Position numbers and translations under genes: made by a program. Below the pieces are notes generated by a model. That model was not told the DNA's origin and did no database searches. It was given only the letters and a program-made list of their open reading frames with translations. From Hymenoscyphus infarciens (Eukaryota > Ascomycota > Leotiomycetes > Helotiales > Helotiaceae), in the NCBI GenBank assembly GCA_001414345.1, contig LLCB01000096.1:62001-126000 (forward strand): DNA of 64,000 nucleotides. The letters are read 5' to 3'. Within the stretch, counting starts at the first letter, position 1. Every line of letters begins with the position of its first letter. Positions 35,558 through 46,940 of the stretch are shown one piece after another.

Positions 35558-36138
35558 TCAACCAAGACAGTTCTGAGCGCGGAGGATGACATTGAACTTT
35601 AAAGTGGAAAAAGCCTGTCCACAAAATCCTTTACCATGCCAACCACAAACATCCTGGACCGCACCGGCGTATGAAGCTATTTGAGGGGTAGTTGCGCTGA
35701 GGGAAGTGTCTGCGTCGTTACAAAGTGTAATTGAAGCTTGCGCAGCACATGTAAGTGGTGTACATGAGTGAGGTGGAAAAATGTACACGGTTCCCGTGGA
35801 GAGGACTTGGTCGATGTTTAATCCTGCGTTCTCGTTTGCGGTTGGGAGCTGTGGATGATCTCTGAGTCAGTATTGCCATTTCTAGAAGTATGTCACAGAG
35901 ATCACTTGGAGGAAATAGTGTCTCAGTCCTCCTGAAACAACCTAAAGGAGGGAAAGAGAACTCCGAGATCACCTACCTAGCTGTGTGCATCGGGCATGTC
36001 GGAGCAGCACCATACTCCTTCAAAGTTTCGCTCCTTGAGGGTCATCAGGTCGAGGGAGGTTGAGGTGCTTGGTTGGGGAAGGGCTTGGGTGTAGGTCAGG
36101 GGATGGAGGAGGATGAGAATGAAAGTGGTGGTCGTCAT
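35558..36138 (-). CDS. Small secreted Cys-containing protein, junction uncertain (possible nonsense allele)
   Basis: Exon 1 starts at ATG 36,138 with a signal peptide (MTTTTFILILLHPLTYTQA). Exon 2 runs from 35,848 down to a TGA at 35,558 and encodes 96 residues with six Cys, one in CGWHGKGFCG. Two joins are in frame. Join (a) uses a GTATGG donor at 36,015, giving a 167-bp intron and 137 residues. Join (b) uses the better GTAGGT donor at 35,976, giving a 128-bp intron, but the last codon of exon 1 (35,979-35,977) is TAG. With (b) the extra segment GVWCCSDMPDAHS adds two Cys and reads like a normal secreted protein, so the TAG may be a C-to-T nonsense change. Both use the CCACAG acceptor ending at 35,849. 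The family is unknown. A TATA-like GTATAAGTA lies about 170 bp upstream. Confidence 0.6.
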
Positions 36139-37072
36139 TGTGTTTGTTGTTGGTGGAGGGTTTTCAGGTTCTGCAATGGAAACTTTGTGAATGGACAACG
36201 AGGAAATTAGACGATGATGGTCAGAGCGTGAGTTCCTTGTCTGGAAGTACAAGGCAAGCGAGTTGTATTCTCTGAGTTTGTAAAACGTCGCTCTTGAAAA
36301 GCCTGGAGTACTTATACCTACAGAACGTGCTATGGTAAATTGACTAATAATTAGGGCTGATCATGTGGCGGGTAGTCAGGTGAATAGCACAAGGGTTTTC
36401 CCAAGAGATTCAGGAGCTCAATTCTCCTAACTTTTTGAACAAGGATTCAACCTAGAGAGAGAGAGAGAGAGAGAGAATGCTCAGTTCTCTTTATGGTCAT
36501 CACAGTGATAAATTATCTTCGTTACCCAACATTAGAAACTTGGAAGACAGACTGAGAAACAGCCCTTTGTGAAAAGGTTTTGTGGAAGTAATTGGAAGAC
36601 TGTCTGTCTGTAAGTACTGTATTTTTCCCAGTCACATGTCAAGAGTCAACTATTCCCTCATGGTTTGCATGTTTGAACAAGTACCAACAGTGGAATTCTT
36701 TCAGATGAAAATTAGTACTGTAGCATACTTCATGGACTTACATGTATTGCAATGAAGGTTAGGCCCTCATAAAACCAACTGTCACAGTAAATATAGGGAG
36801 TCCTGATAGGATAAGGGATGCTGAGTGAGTTTTAAAGAGAGACTAAATAAATTAAAACAGCACTTATGTGCTCATTGTTATATGGGGATATGGTCCTTAT
36901 TCGCAGACGACATTGTGAGTAGAAGCATAAGTCACACTAAACACAGCCGAAATCCCCCCTTCAACGAGTCACACCAACAGATCGGCGGGTAAAGTTGCTT
37001 TGAGAGCAACTTATTGAATCTCGAGAACAATTGATCCCTTCTTCGGAATTGATGACTGGCCTTTAATAACAG
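36139..37072. other. Intergenic with a GA microsatellite
   Basis: Promoter side of the minus-strand secreted-protein gene. An AG/GA dinucleotide run of about 23 bp lies at 36,454-36,476. Otherwise non-coding. Confidence 0.5.
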
Positions 37073-37318
37073 GGACGAGCAACGGACTACATCAACAATC
37101 TCTACAGCGTCACTGTCGCAGATGACAAGCTTCTTAAACAAGAAAGTCTGTACGAGCTATTCAAACCACAACTCGGCGACTCTCTTCGGGCACATCTGAT
37201 GGGACTTCTCAAATACAAGGGAATTCACTATGGCTCGTGGTTCTCGCTACCGCTGGGTACCGAGATCAACACGTCGGAAACTATGTACGCCAGTCAAATT
37301 GCTTCGAGTACTGATCCG
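37073..37318 (+). pseudogene. Isolated exon-like open segment (82 codons)
   Basis: The frame is open from 37,073 to 37,318 with no ATG at its head. It is preceded by an in-frame TAA and an acceptor-like AATAACAG, and followed by a donor-like GTGAGC. The translation is well mixed and protein-like (for example LYELFKPQLGDSLRAHLMG, then KGIHYGSWFSLPLGTE). I could not find matching exons on either side: sequence before it (36.9-37.05 kb) and after it (37.32-37.9 kb) is full of stops. The LFxPQL pattern recalls fungal beta-lactamase/transesterase proteins, but that is a weak impression. Best read as a leftover exon of a truncated gene. Confidence 0.35.
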
Positions 37319-37967
37319 GTGAGCGTCGCTTTGTTTGAAATGTTTGACTTTTCTATATATGATTGAATTCTGAGGGTTGGCAAGGAACGGCTTTGATAAG
37401 ATACTGTACAGAAGAAACCTTTTGTGATCTCAGTTTTGATTATTGAAGTACATGGAAGTACAGACAGAAATAGATAGAATGCCGTCTAATCAATTGAAGA
37501 AGATTGTAATACTGATTTATAGTTTCTAAATTTAGATGGCAACTTTATGTCATTCATAATTACTAGTGCTTAAGTAAGAAAAATTGAAGAAGAGTTTTGG
37601 TCAATTATTTCCGACTTTTTCGTATATTTGGTCCACTCCTTAACCAAGGGTGTAACCAGCCGAAACGCTTCTACCGACATGAATGCTGTTATTTTCGATA
37701 CGAACCCCACTAACTTAGTGTTTGTACTGGAAACAATAAGAAATGGAAAATGGTTACTCAGGTGACGGTCTCCTTTTCGGCGTTGAGAAGTCGGTGTTTC
37801 GGCGTCAAGCATCCACAATCCTTCCGACAACACCACAATATCGGTCTTCGATGTGAAGCCTATATCAAAGGCTTCCTGGATTTGCCATGGGCCCAAAAAA
37901 CAATAATAAAAAGGCCTTCGGTCAGATCAAACTCCAAACTCCAATCATCGACACTCAACCCCTCATT
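37319..37967. other. Intergenic / 5' leader of the Rossmann gene
   Basis: Non-coding by inspection except that the frame of the next gene is already open from an ATG at 37,887. Confidence 0.45.
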
Positions 37968-38823
37968 ATGCGTGTTCTCCTCCTCGGCGGGACCGGCGAT
38001 TTGGGATCACGATGCGTACAAGCCCTTCTCGCCCATCATCACATCCTGACTGTTTACGTTCGGAATGAAGCCAAATTAAAGTCGATGTTCACGCCTAGGC
38101 TTCTAGATCAGCTTGAAGCCGTTGTGGTAGGAGACGCCCTCGATTCGGAGCATATAAAGGAAGCAATTCGAGACTACAATATTGAGGCAATTGTCACTGT
38201 AACAGGGAACCAAGTTTTGCCATGGAAAGAATTCCTTTTGCCAAAGCTTGCGAAGACCATAACAGATGCTGCTATTGCGGTTGGCAAGGAGCGAGGGAAG
38301 CCCTTAAGAGCTTGGATTTGTGGCGGAATGGGTCTCCTCAGAATTCCAGGCACACAATATGATTTGGATGAGTTGTAAGTGTCCTTGGCCTTCTTGGCCC
38401 AAAATCCAAAAATGTATGGCTGATTTGTTTGTTTGCAGTCTTCCGACATTCGCTGGGAACCAACATCGAGCCAATTCGAACGTTGTAACTCCGATACCCA
38501 TCACGGACTTGCAGTGGTCTTTGATCTGCGTCGTTATGATGTACCATGAAGCTCCGAAGCGGAAAATATATGATCTACTCGAGAGTCCAAATACCCACAA
38601 TCTTCTTACTCAAGCCGGTATTCCACCGGGTTGGCACGACACTTGGTGGATCAAGATACCCATCATTGGACGAGTTATAAATATTGCTGTTATCACGCTC
38701 AAGTATCATTGGGTTACTTATGAGAGTGTTGCCGATCTTCTGGCCGAAGACCTTGAGAAGGAGAGTGATGAATGGATTGGGAAGAAGGTGGGCTACAAGC
38801 GGAAGGCATTGAAAGACGATTGA
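37968..38823 (+). CDS. NAD(P)-binding Rossmann-fold protein (NmrA/atypical SDR type)
   Basis: There are two exons, 37,968-38,374 and 38,439-38,823, with a 64-bp intron (GTAAGT donor, TTTGCAG acceptor), giving 263 residues. The N-terminus is a textbook dinucleotide-binding strand-loop-helix with GGTGDLG (residues 7-13, GxxGxxG) and a VYVRN stretch at 29-33 whose Arg suggests NADP(H). A second strand ends in IVTVTGNQ, and AWICGGMGLL marks the central sheet. The catalytic YxxxK of classical SDRs is not evident, which fits the atypical NmrA-like or averufin-oxidase-like group. An in-frame ATG at 37,887 would add 27 poorly conserved-looking residues; 37,968 was preferred because the fold starts there. 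No pathway neighbours are visible, so the substrate is unknown. Confidence 0.82.
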
Positions 38824-41800
38824 TCTCAGCGCGGTGAATTGGTTTAAGTGGCTTGTTGTCTTGCCATTTGTTCCAATGAAGCTTGGCTCAATCGGCGTCA
38901 GAAGACGCATGTATTATTAGGTTTTTTTTCCAATTACGTTGCTGCATTTTATACTCGCGTTTCGGTGCATCTCTGCTTATATCACTGCTGCGCATCTCAA
39001 CACCACATAAATATTTGTGAGGAAGAGGTCAATCCGAAGGGGGGGTTTATACTCGGAGCTAATCTATTTTGGGCTGTACCGATTGGGTCTTAGATTCTCT
39101 CTCTCGAGTCCTCTTCCCTCATCTGTACTTGGTCTGGCCCTTCTTTCAGCCATGTTTCTACATCAAAGTAGGTTGTTTCAAAGCTGGTCCAATTCTTTTG
39201 GCTCGCGCATGCCGTTTCAAATACATGGAACCAACAAGCGAGTTACTTTTCTTTATTCAACCCCAGCGATGACCTTGGGTCACCACGAGAAGGCCCGAAT
39301 GTGATAAACTGGTCCAACATGGGGTTGTACTACATTTCCACGTACACAACGCGTGTTCTCACTTACTTCTGTTACCAACCCGCTGCATTTTGGGCCACTT
39401 GTTTCGGTTACAAACATTGTGGGGTCTTGCGTTACCAGTAGTACGTTATATGCTGTATAACGTTTGAAATAAGCCTCCAATGTTTTCTTTTTCATTGCAA
39501 GGTACCGTTTTGAGTCTCGTCTTTGACTTAAGATTGCAATAGGGCTTCTCAGGCCGTTTTGGGACCATGAACTCTCAGTATCGTTCATCATAGCCTTTTC
39601 CCCTCAGATTTCCCCTACTAAATCTTCAGTAAAGTGTTGTTACCCATAAACTGGCCATGCCATCTTCTCGGGAAAAAGAATTTGGCTTCTTTTGTTCAGA
39701 AATATTGTTGCTCATTGAAACATGCCAAACTCGTCATGCAGGTTTAAATTATGCGATCGTTCAATTTCCAAAGTTGGCAGCAACTGTTACATTTAATTGG
39801 CAAATTCTCTTGTGATTTCCTAGTTCATATCCATCGGCAGGTAGATGTTATTTTGGATACGAACCTTGAAACACCTCGGTGTGTATCTGTCCCTCTTTAC
39901 CCTCACCCATGCAGAACTTTCAGTATAACAGCTCGCTTCGAGTGCTACTTGCTCTCGTGCTTTCCCAAGGAGAATATTTGTTTGTCGGGCCGAACATAAG
40001 TCAAATATCCCGCCATCATAATTATCGCTCAATGCATGCTCTACTAGAAGTTCTCCTGCATCCTTTCGAAGTAGTTTAGGCGATCATTGAATGATAAATC
40101 ATAGTCGAAGGTTATCCACTAGTCGAGGCATAAGCTGCTTGGTTTATCCTTAAAGGAGATGTCTCGGGCAACGAATTTCTGTTTACTTCATTACTCTTCT
40201 AGATTAACATCGGACTATGTGATTAAACACTTGTCGCAATATACCCTGCATCTAAGCCAAACAATCTTCTCCTTCCTGCAAGTCATCAATCGCTAGCAAT
40301 TTGCGTATGAAGAATCCCAATGCGGCATCCAAACAAGTGATGTTGACACCACTTCCCAAAAACGACTTACCGAATGTTACGTGCATTAAACTCAACGTTC
40401 TCAATTCTTTTTTTTTCGTCTTCCTGCATCTCACAAAAGAATAGCATTCCCTCTTCCAGAAAACACCCTAGCATTTTCCCAGCATATGCAGAAAAGAAGA
40501 AACCAACCGGCCCAACCCCACCGCATACGACACAACTCAGGCTAAAGCCAACTTTCCGCCAGTTCGCTGCAGCCTTACCGCATGTCGCCGAGTAATCAAA
40601 TTGCCTCCGTATATACATTGCAGGAGAACGAACCAGTCTCCCGTACCTGCTTTTCAACAAATTAACAGGCAAGGAAGGGGAAATAGCCTCATGAAGAGGA
40701 AGCTAAATTTGGACGAACTGGCTTATATTTGAAACGACGCGAATGAACGAATTAAGACGAATTTGCGACCACCATTGCATAGACGGTCATCACGGACAGA
40801 TCTAAGAATACGACTATAACTCCAGATTACGGATTACTGGGAATGGTTAAGCCGTGTTGTGGTGTCCACGAGGACGGAAGAAACGTCCGTTTTCGACCCT
40901 CAAAAACTGATCTTGAATCCGGAATAAAACCACAACACGATAATCAAAATAGACAAGCTTTGAGTTTATAATTAATTAGCTGTTAGAGACTCGTTCTATA
41001 TTTTTTGTATATTTTTCTTGTCTTCTTTAGACGTTGTGTTAGTTAGTCCTTGGGTGGGGTGCGGCACCAGGTCGGAAAAGGGACATTTTTTCCGTCCCTG
41101 CGCGAAGAGGGCGTGTAACTAGGTTGGGGTGGGTTGCACAACCTTTATTTCTGGCGAGGAATTGGAGATGTCTCGTCTGATCTGTTGTTGGTGTGGTTGT
41201 ACTTCGCATGCAGTTGCGAGGATTAGATGGAAGGTTTTACTTTTTCGTGGGAGACCTGGTGCTGCTGAAGGAAAGTGTGGCTGACAGCGGGGAAGTGTAC
41301 TTGGGTGTTAGGCTGCGTAATAAGCTTAGTTGTATTGAGACACCATTTAAGTATGAATTAATGTATTCGTAACAAGCGAGTTGTACCGAAATGGAAATTG
41401 GCGGCATCACGACTTACTCTTTTTGTCTAGAACCCTCATTGAAACAGATGCGCTTACTCTACTTTTACTTTCCGGCTTGCCTCTTTTTCCAAATTCCACA
41501 ATAGCTCCTTGTATATCTAACCTTACTATGTTGTATGTCCTCTCTCACCAACTAACTCAGAGTACCTTGGTGCCAGTACAACACCATGTCACTCTACACA
41601 ACATCCGACAGTACACATGGCTCGGCACGTCTTTCAAGTCCGACTATCTCCGCGCAGTCTCGATCCTGGCAATGTCTAAAATAAAAATGCCATTTTGGTA
41701 CACCGCCTTGCCGCGTAGCACATGTACCGGTGTTCTCACGTTGTGCTGTCGTGTGATAAGTACCATTGTGGATCTTTCGGGAGTGAGACTTCCGAGTCTC

Positions 41801-42150
41801 ATTCCAATTGGGATTTCGGCTTCCCATCCCTGATGACCTAAAGGGAATCCTTCCAAGAGGGATACTTTCTAGATCCACCAGATGAGCAAAAACAAGACCG
41901 TTGAAGCTAAAATATCAGACCTAGCTAGCGGAGATTCGGACAAAAAGGATCAAGACAAGAAGAAAAATTAAACATCCCCCCACCTTGAAAAATTTCCTAA
42001 TTAAAACCCAAAAGAAACCCCTCACTTTACACACCAGAACCCCGTCGATACTTAGGAAAATTATCGCGAAAGTTATGAGAGCAGGGGTGTGCCCCAGACA
42101 GATCTCCAGGGGCAATGCCTTGTAAAAGTACAATCTGTCAGATTTCTCTT
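38824..42150. other. Long intergenic region, no supported gene
   Basis: Over 3 kb of normal composition without a convincing gene. Frames of 60-150 codons (for example 41,381-41,833 plus and 41,594-41,878 minus) overlap each other and mostly start at non-ATG codons. No tRNA or repeat was seen. Confidence 0.45.
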
Positions 42151-42248
42151 CTACTTCGTCCCAGGCGAATCAGTCCATAACGGGGCCTCCTAAATAAACC
42201 CTGCTTTGCTGGGTCCCGCTATGGACTGATTCGCCTGGGACGAAGTAG
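42151..42248. repeat. 29-bp perfect inverted repeat (hairpin)
   Basis: The arms at 42,151-42,179 and 42,220-42,248 are exact reverse complements (outer end CTACTTCGTCCCAGG..., inner end ...CAGTCCATA). They are separated by a 40-nt spacer whose first bases still partly pair. Complementarity stops abruptly at the outer ends, and no flanking duplication is obvious. It lies in a non-coding stretch. Confidence 0.9.
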
Positions 42249-44237
42249 GCTTGCTTTTCTTCATCAACACCACCCTAAAACTTCCCTTGCCTTGTCATAT
42301 TCCACCCCATGCAGAGCTGCACGGACAGTACGTTTCAAGTCAAGATTAGACCAGATTGCAACAGTAAGATTGTGCACACAGATTAGAGGTGAGAAACGTC
42401 ATCATCAAATCTCTCGTGGTGATTTGACTGCGTTTAGCGCGCGTCTCGCCCTTCCTCCAATGGGGTTACCAGGTGAGAAACCAGACAAAAACCCCCCATC
42501 AGATCAGATCACGATTGTTTCGCTCACCCAACCGTTTAATTTGCGGTTTGAATTTTCCATGTGCGCAAGGTGGGAATGAAGACCAAAAAAGAATGCAAGA
42601 AACAACCTCCGTTCTATCTTTAACTTCAAAGAGTTTCCAATTTGCCGTTGGAGAAAGTGTTTGGTTTGGCTTCTGGACCCACGATCAACGCGTCTGATCC
42701 ATGGAATGTAAGTAAAAAAGCAGCCGTTTTAAAATGTTGTAAATCCTCCGAATCCGGACGATACCATCCCTGTAACCTTAAAGCACGTTCATAAGGAAAG
42801 CGAGAGACAACGAACCTCAGTGCAAATTTCCCGGGAGGGCGGGAGCGGGAGGGGCAGACCAGCCCAGAGCGACAAGGCACAAGGCAACGAACCCTCGTGG
42901 AGAGTCCGTGAGACATTTCCCAATTAGGGGATCTCCCTTGTCCAATTAAGAATTTGTTTCATAATTTAACTTGCCAGGTTCAGTACCGGTGATGATACCT
43001 GCAGCAAGCCAAGGAAGATTTTGTAGAGGTGTACGCGTATAGGTAGCATGATTAGAGTAGTCAATGCTCGTCGCTACTTTCGGACATGTGAAAAGATTCA
43101 AATTTCGGAGAGATGGACGGAATAGGAGAAATATACACAAGCCGCAGAAACAAAACAATCTCCCTCTTTTGGCACACCTGAGAGATTTGAAATTCAAGGA
43201 TTCTTCATACTGCAGTAAGATGAGACAGACGCAATTGTCGCCAACTCACCCGCACGTGTGATATCCCCGCACTAGCCGCTAAAGAATATGGTGATTCGAT
43301 TTCCCAAGGTGGTACCCAATTACTCTTGAAACTTCAAGAATTGGTGGAAATCCATGGAACACATCACGAAAATTTTTGTATAGCCGTTGTAGAAAATAGA
43401 GCATGAAAAGAGTAAGGGATTCATTCAAGAAGCTAGCCTTACTGCCTCTCTCGGAATATTGAGCTCCGGATGGCGTGCGCATGTCAAACGGCGTCGACAG
43501 TACAACCCACACCGCAGGAGAATCTGTAGAATCCTCCTTCTTTGTCCCTCTCTCGGACAACATCCAGTCCATAATCTTCTAGTCAATCTTTAAGATTGCA
43601 TCCGGTCCAACGATCCGTTTCCAGTCCAACCTTGTCTTCTTTTTTTGCCAGAAAAAATCTTCTAATCCCTCCTCTTTCTTGTTGTTTTTATATCCCGAAT
43701 CCAAAAAAGATCGGCCAGCCGTGCCAAAAACCTGACCCTATGCTTGAAAGTCCCAAGTGAAGAAAAATATGCAAATATATACAAGGATAAAATGGCATCA
43801 GCATCATCCGTTGTCGAAGAAGGTGGACAAACGGAGAGCTAATGAAAATGAACTGTGGGATAATTTCCCACGCAAAGAACACCAAAAAATTCTAGCCCAA
43901 CCCGACCCAGATCTGATGTTATGATACAGTTGAAGGCCTAGCCTCCATCCATGAAATGAAAAAAATATACATGCTGAACCGAGTACTACGTACAAGCCCA
44001 CCATGGGACCAGCGTTCGGTGGCAGAAAAGAAATTGAAAAAAATGCAGCTAGGATCGCGCAATAATTGGGTATCATATGAATATCGTCAACGATGGAAAA
44101 AATATCATGATCCTTATGGTGGAGATGAAGGTAATCAAAAAATCCGGTGCGGGCTGATGAGTTGTTGTCCCCTCTTCATTTCGCGTGCAGGGGCCACCTA
44201 GATCGTCCCGGAGCCCAGAACTCATTCTGAAACTCGT
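42249..44237. other. Intergenic, no supported gene
   Basis: 3' side of the minus-strand Gln/Pro-rich gene. Only short overlapping frames are present. Confidence 0.45.
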
Positions 44238-45884
44238 CTAATCTCGCCCATCTCGCTTGAGAACTTTCGGTCTTCGTGAATTATCATTTTCGGGTGTCGT
44301 ATGTCGTTCGTCGTGCCTCATCTCCGGCGCTGCGGAATATTGGGGGTCTCGTTGGTGGCTTTGTTGCGATTGTAGATGGGACTGTGATTGCGGACGCGAA
44401 TCGCTTTGCTCCAACAACGACGAAACGGGATTCGAACCTCCCGACCGCCGTTGCGGTTGTGTCAATTGTGCCTGTTCAACGGGCATCGTAGGTATTGGTG
44501 ATGCCATACTTTGGGTGTTGAAGCTGCTTTCGGTGTGACGATGGCGGCTGGACGGACGACCATATGAATCAAGTCCGCGAGCAGACAAGTCACTTCTCTG
44601 CCTCGAATGACCTCGTCGGCGACTGGAAGGTGTGGAAGACCTCGTCTGGGAGAAGGGTGGAGAAGTATATTGCGGCTGTGACGTTGGAGGTGGCGCTGGC
44701 TGCTGGGGACCTGTAGCCTTCCGCTTCTTTGGGGACGAGGTCGGGTCTGGATCACCCATTAGTTGATATCCATTGATACAGCGGCTCTATTGACGCTTGC
44801 CTGAAGGGGTTGTCGGCTGATTCCCGCTATTCGTACCAGTTTGTGAGGTGGGTGGTTGCCAATGATGAAAGTAAATCGAGGGCGAAGATTGGGGTTCTTG
44901 CTGCTGTGCTGACTGCGTTTGTTGCAATGGGTGGCCTATCTGCCCTGGGACTATTTGCATGCTTGGCCCTGATGGTGGTGGTTGGATCTGCATTTCTCCG
45001 GTATTCAGCCTAGGGAGATGTGATGTTGGAGGCCCTCGACCTGTGGTAGCCTGCGTTTGAGCAATTTGTCGAGATCTCGAGTTTGGCGATAATTGATAAC
45101 TTGGTAGAAATCCAGCCGTTTGCTGTGATCCAGGTGGTCCTATGGGCGTAGAAGGAAGAGTCATGGGTTGGGGCTGGCCACTGAAAGATTGCGAATGGGC
45201 CCGACCTTCGCGTCTTTGAGGCTGCTCTGGTGAAGTCTGCTGAGAATGGAGCAATTGGGGCTGCTGCTGGTGTTGTTGCTGCAACTGATGCGCTTGCGCC
45301 ATGTAGTGTTGAGCCCATTCCAGGCTGGCATTGGGTAAGTTTCCACCACCCATTCCCGCAAATACCATTGGAACCATATAGGGCGGGATTCCTCCAGTCA
45401 AGCATGTCTTGAGCATTTCTTGTTCTATCTTGCGTTGCTCCAACCGAAGTGACTCCTGGCGGGTTTTTTCTTCCTCTTGCTTCCGCTTATCTTCTTCCGC
45501 TTTGGCATGTAGCCAATCTCTCATCGATTCCTCCGCACCTTGCCAATGTTGTGGAGGTGCTGGTAGATGTCCCTGTCCCATGGGTTGGGCTAGTGGTGCA
45601 TGGCTCAGAGTTGACTGACTGATGGAAGACGATTGCTGAGGTGGCTGAGCCAGTGTCATCGCTGCCGGTGGTGGCAGTCCTCGGTGTGGTGTAGTCATTG
45701 GCTGTGCAGTATTATGGCTTGCTGAGAGTGGCGGCAAAGATTTGTTGCTGGCGGAGAACGAAGGAAAAAAGCCTGTCGAGGCAGTGACTGGTGAGAAACG
45801 AGAGGTAGATGGTGGGGTAGGTGGAGTGTAGTCATGGAAAGACTTGTAGCCTTGATGTGTTGGCTGTTTAATAGTGAGCAACAT
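44238..45884 (-). CDS. Gln/Pro-rich, probably nuclear protein with a GC-AG intron
   Basis: Exon 1 is 45,884 to 44,801 and exon 2 is 44,746 to 44,238, giving 530 residues. The two frames are in phase but separated by a TAG. A 54-bp intron with donor CAG/GCAAGC, a branch-like CAACTAAT and acceptor ATCCAG removes it cleanly and joins ...TTPS to DPTSSPKKRK. The N-terminal third is Ser/Pro/Thr-rich. A charged helix with heptad-like character (MRDWLHAKAEEDKRKQEEEK onward, about residues 120-160) is followed by a compact hydrophobic segment (GIPPYMVPMVFAGMGGGNLPNASLEWA, written here only as a landmark at about 165-191), the best-conserved-looking part. Then come poly-Gln tracts. PKKRKATG after the junction resembles a nuclear localisation signal and the C-terminus is Arg/Ser-rich. 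No DNA-binding domain was found. Confidence 0.72.
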
Positions 45885-46198
45885 CTCGAAGGAAAGGTCT
45901 CGAGACTAGAAGAGCGACATGAAGTGGAGTAGTGGGAGTAAGAAACGACGTTGGAGAGAAACAGTGTGGTGGGAGAGGTGATGTGAAGGTAGGCGAGGGG
46001 CCCGGAGGACTTTTATGTAGAAGGCAAAGATCCCCACATGCAGGTATAGCAGGTCATATCCAAGCAGGTACCGTGCGTTATAATAGAGTTGGTTGTAAGG
46101 ATGGACCTTACGTACCGAAACGGGATATCAAAGTACTCCAGACGAAACCAGGTTCAGATATGGCACTCGGACTCGGTGTAGCTTAATTCTGGTGCTCG
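45885..46198. other. Intergenic/promoter of the Gln/Pro-rich gene
   Basis: Short upstream region with no supported feature. Confidence 0.4.
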
Positions 46199-46792
46199 CT
46201 AATCACAAAGCTCCGACTGACAGCTTCTAGATGTGGCCTCCGCTGGCTGCTCGACTACATGGACGATCTCTGGCGGAAGTGTGTGTAGGTGCGTAAGAAA
46301 ATATGCTAAAGGTGTTGAGATGCCAACCAGATCGACAAGACGTGAACAGACCTGGAAGGAAGGATGAGTTGAGGAAAGAAACGAACCAGTTAGAGATTGG
46401 TAGAAATGGGTGGAGGAAGAGGGCCAGGAATTCTTGAATATGGTTGAGACTAATCGTGCAAGGTCGCCTAGGCTTGTAGGAACAGGGTACGGGTGATTGA
46501 TATTACACCCCGCAGACAGGTAGGCATGTATCCATATTCGTAATTGTTCCGAAAGGCTTAGGTCACGGCGGTGCTTGGAGATTGTTTCGAGGTATCGGGA
46601 TAGTGAAAAGTCCACCGCTCGCGATGCCGTGGTGATGAAAAGTGAGCCTTGAAGCAATGCTATGCTTCTGGAAAGGGTCAAGTAAAGGTGACTGTTGCTG
46701 ATGGGGGTTATTACGGGTGGATCCCGCCCGAGATGCCAGTGGTAGTACTCCGTAATCAGAAAAAGAGCTAGAAATGCATGGATGATGGGCAA
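46199..46792 (-). CDS. Possible unrecognised gene, last exon
   Basis: A long minus-strand frame (197 codons) ends with TAG at 46,199. It begins just after a TAG that is also part of an acceptor-like AACCTAG, and has no early ATG, so it would need an upstream exon. A short candidate exists at about 46,940-46,914 (an ATG reading MQMHQPPGR before a GTAGAG donor), which joins in phase, but this is speculative. The translation is hydrophobic and well mixed (EYYHWHLGRDPPVI..., then LRIWIHAYLSAGC). No family is recognised. The overlapping frame to 47,207 in another phase starts at TTG and looks less natural. Confidence 0.35.
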   Translation of the reverse strand: MPIIHAFLALFLITEYYHWHLGRDPPVITPISNSHLYLTLSRSIALLQGSLFITTASRAVDFSLSRYLETISKHRRDLSLSEQLRIWIHAYLSAGCNINHPYPVPTSLGDLARLVSTIFKNSWPSSSTHFYQSLTGSFLSSTHPSFQVCSRLVDLVGISTPLAYFLTHLHTLPPEIVHVVEQPAEATSRSCQSELCD

Positions 46793-46940
46793 CTAGGTTC
46801 TGGGACCCGGAGACTAGGACTTGGAGTGGGCAGTTGGTACTAGCTGCTAGTTTGGTGGGCCGGCAGCAGAGGGCTGTAAGCTTTCCACCTCTACTAACTA
46901 CTCTACTCGTCCTGGTGGCTGATGCATCTGCATCTCCAAG

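Noticed and set aside
41381..41878. 150-codon plus frame and 94-codon minus frame
   Set aside because: They start at non-ATG codons (minus begins with GTG), overlap antiparallel, and have no recognisable domain.
44425..44445. tRNA B-box-like GGTTCGAATCC on minus
   Set aside because: The T-stem does not pair in the standard register and no acceptor or anticodon arms surround it; it lies within a coding exon.
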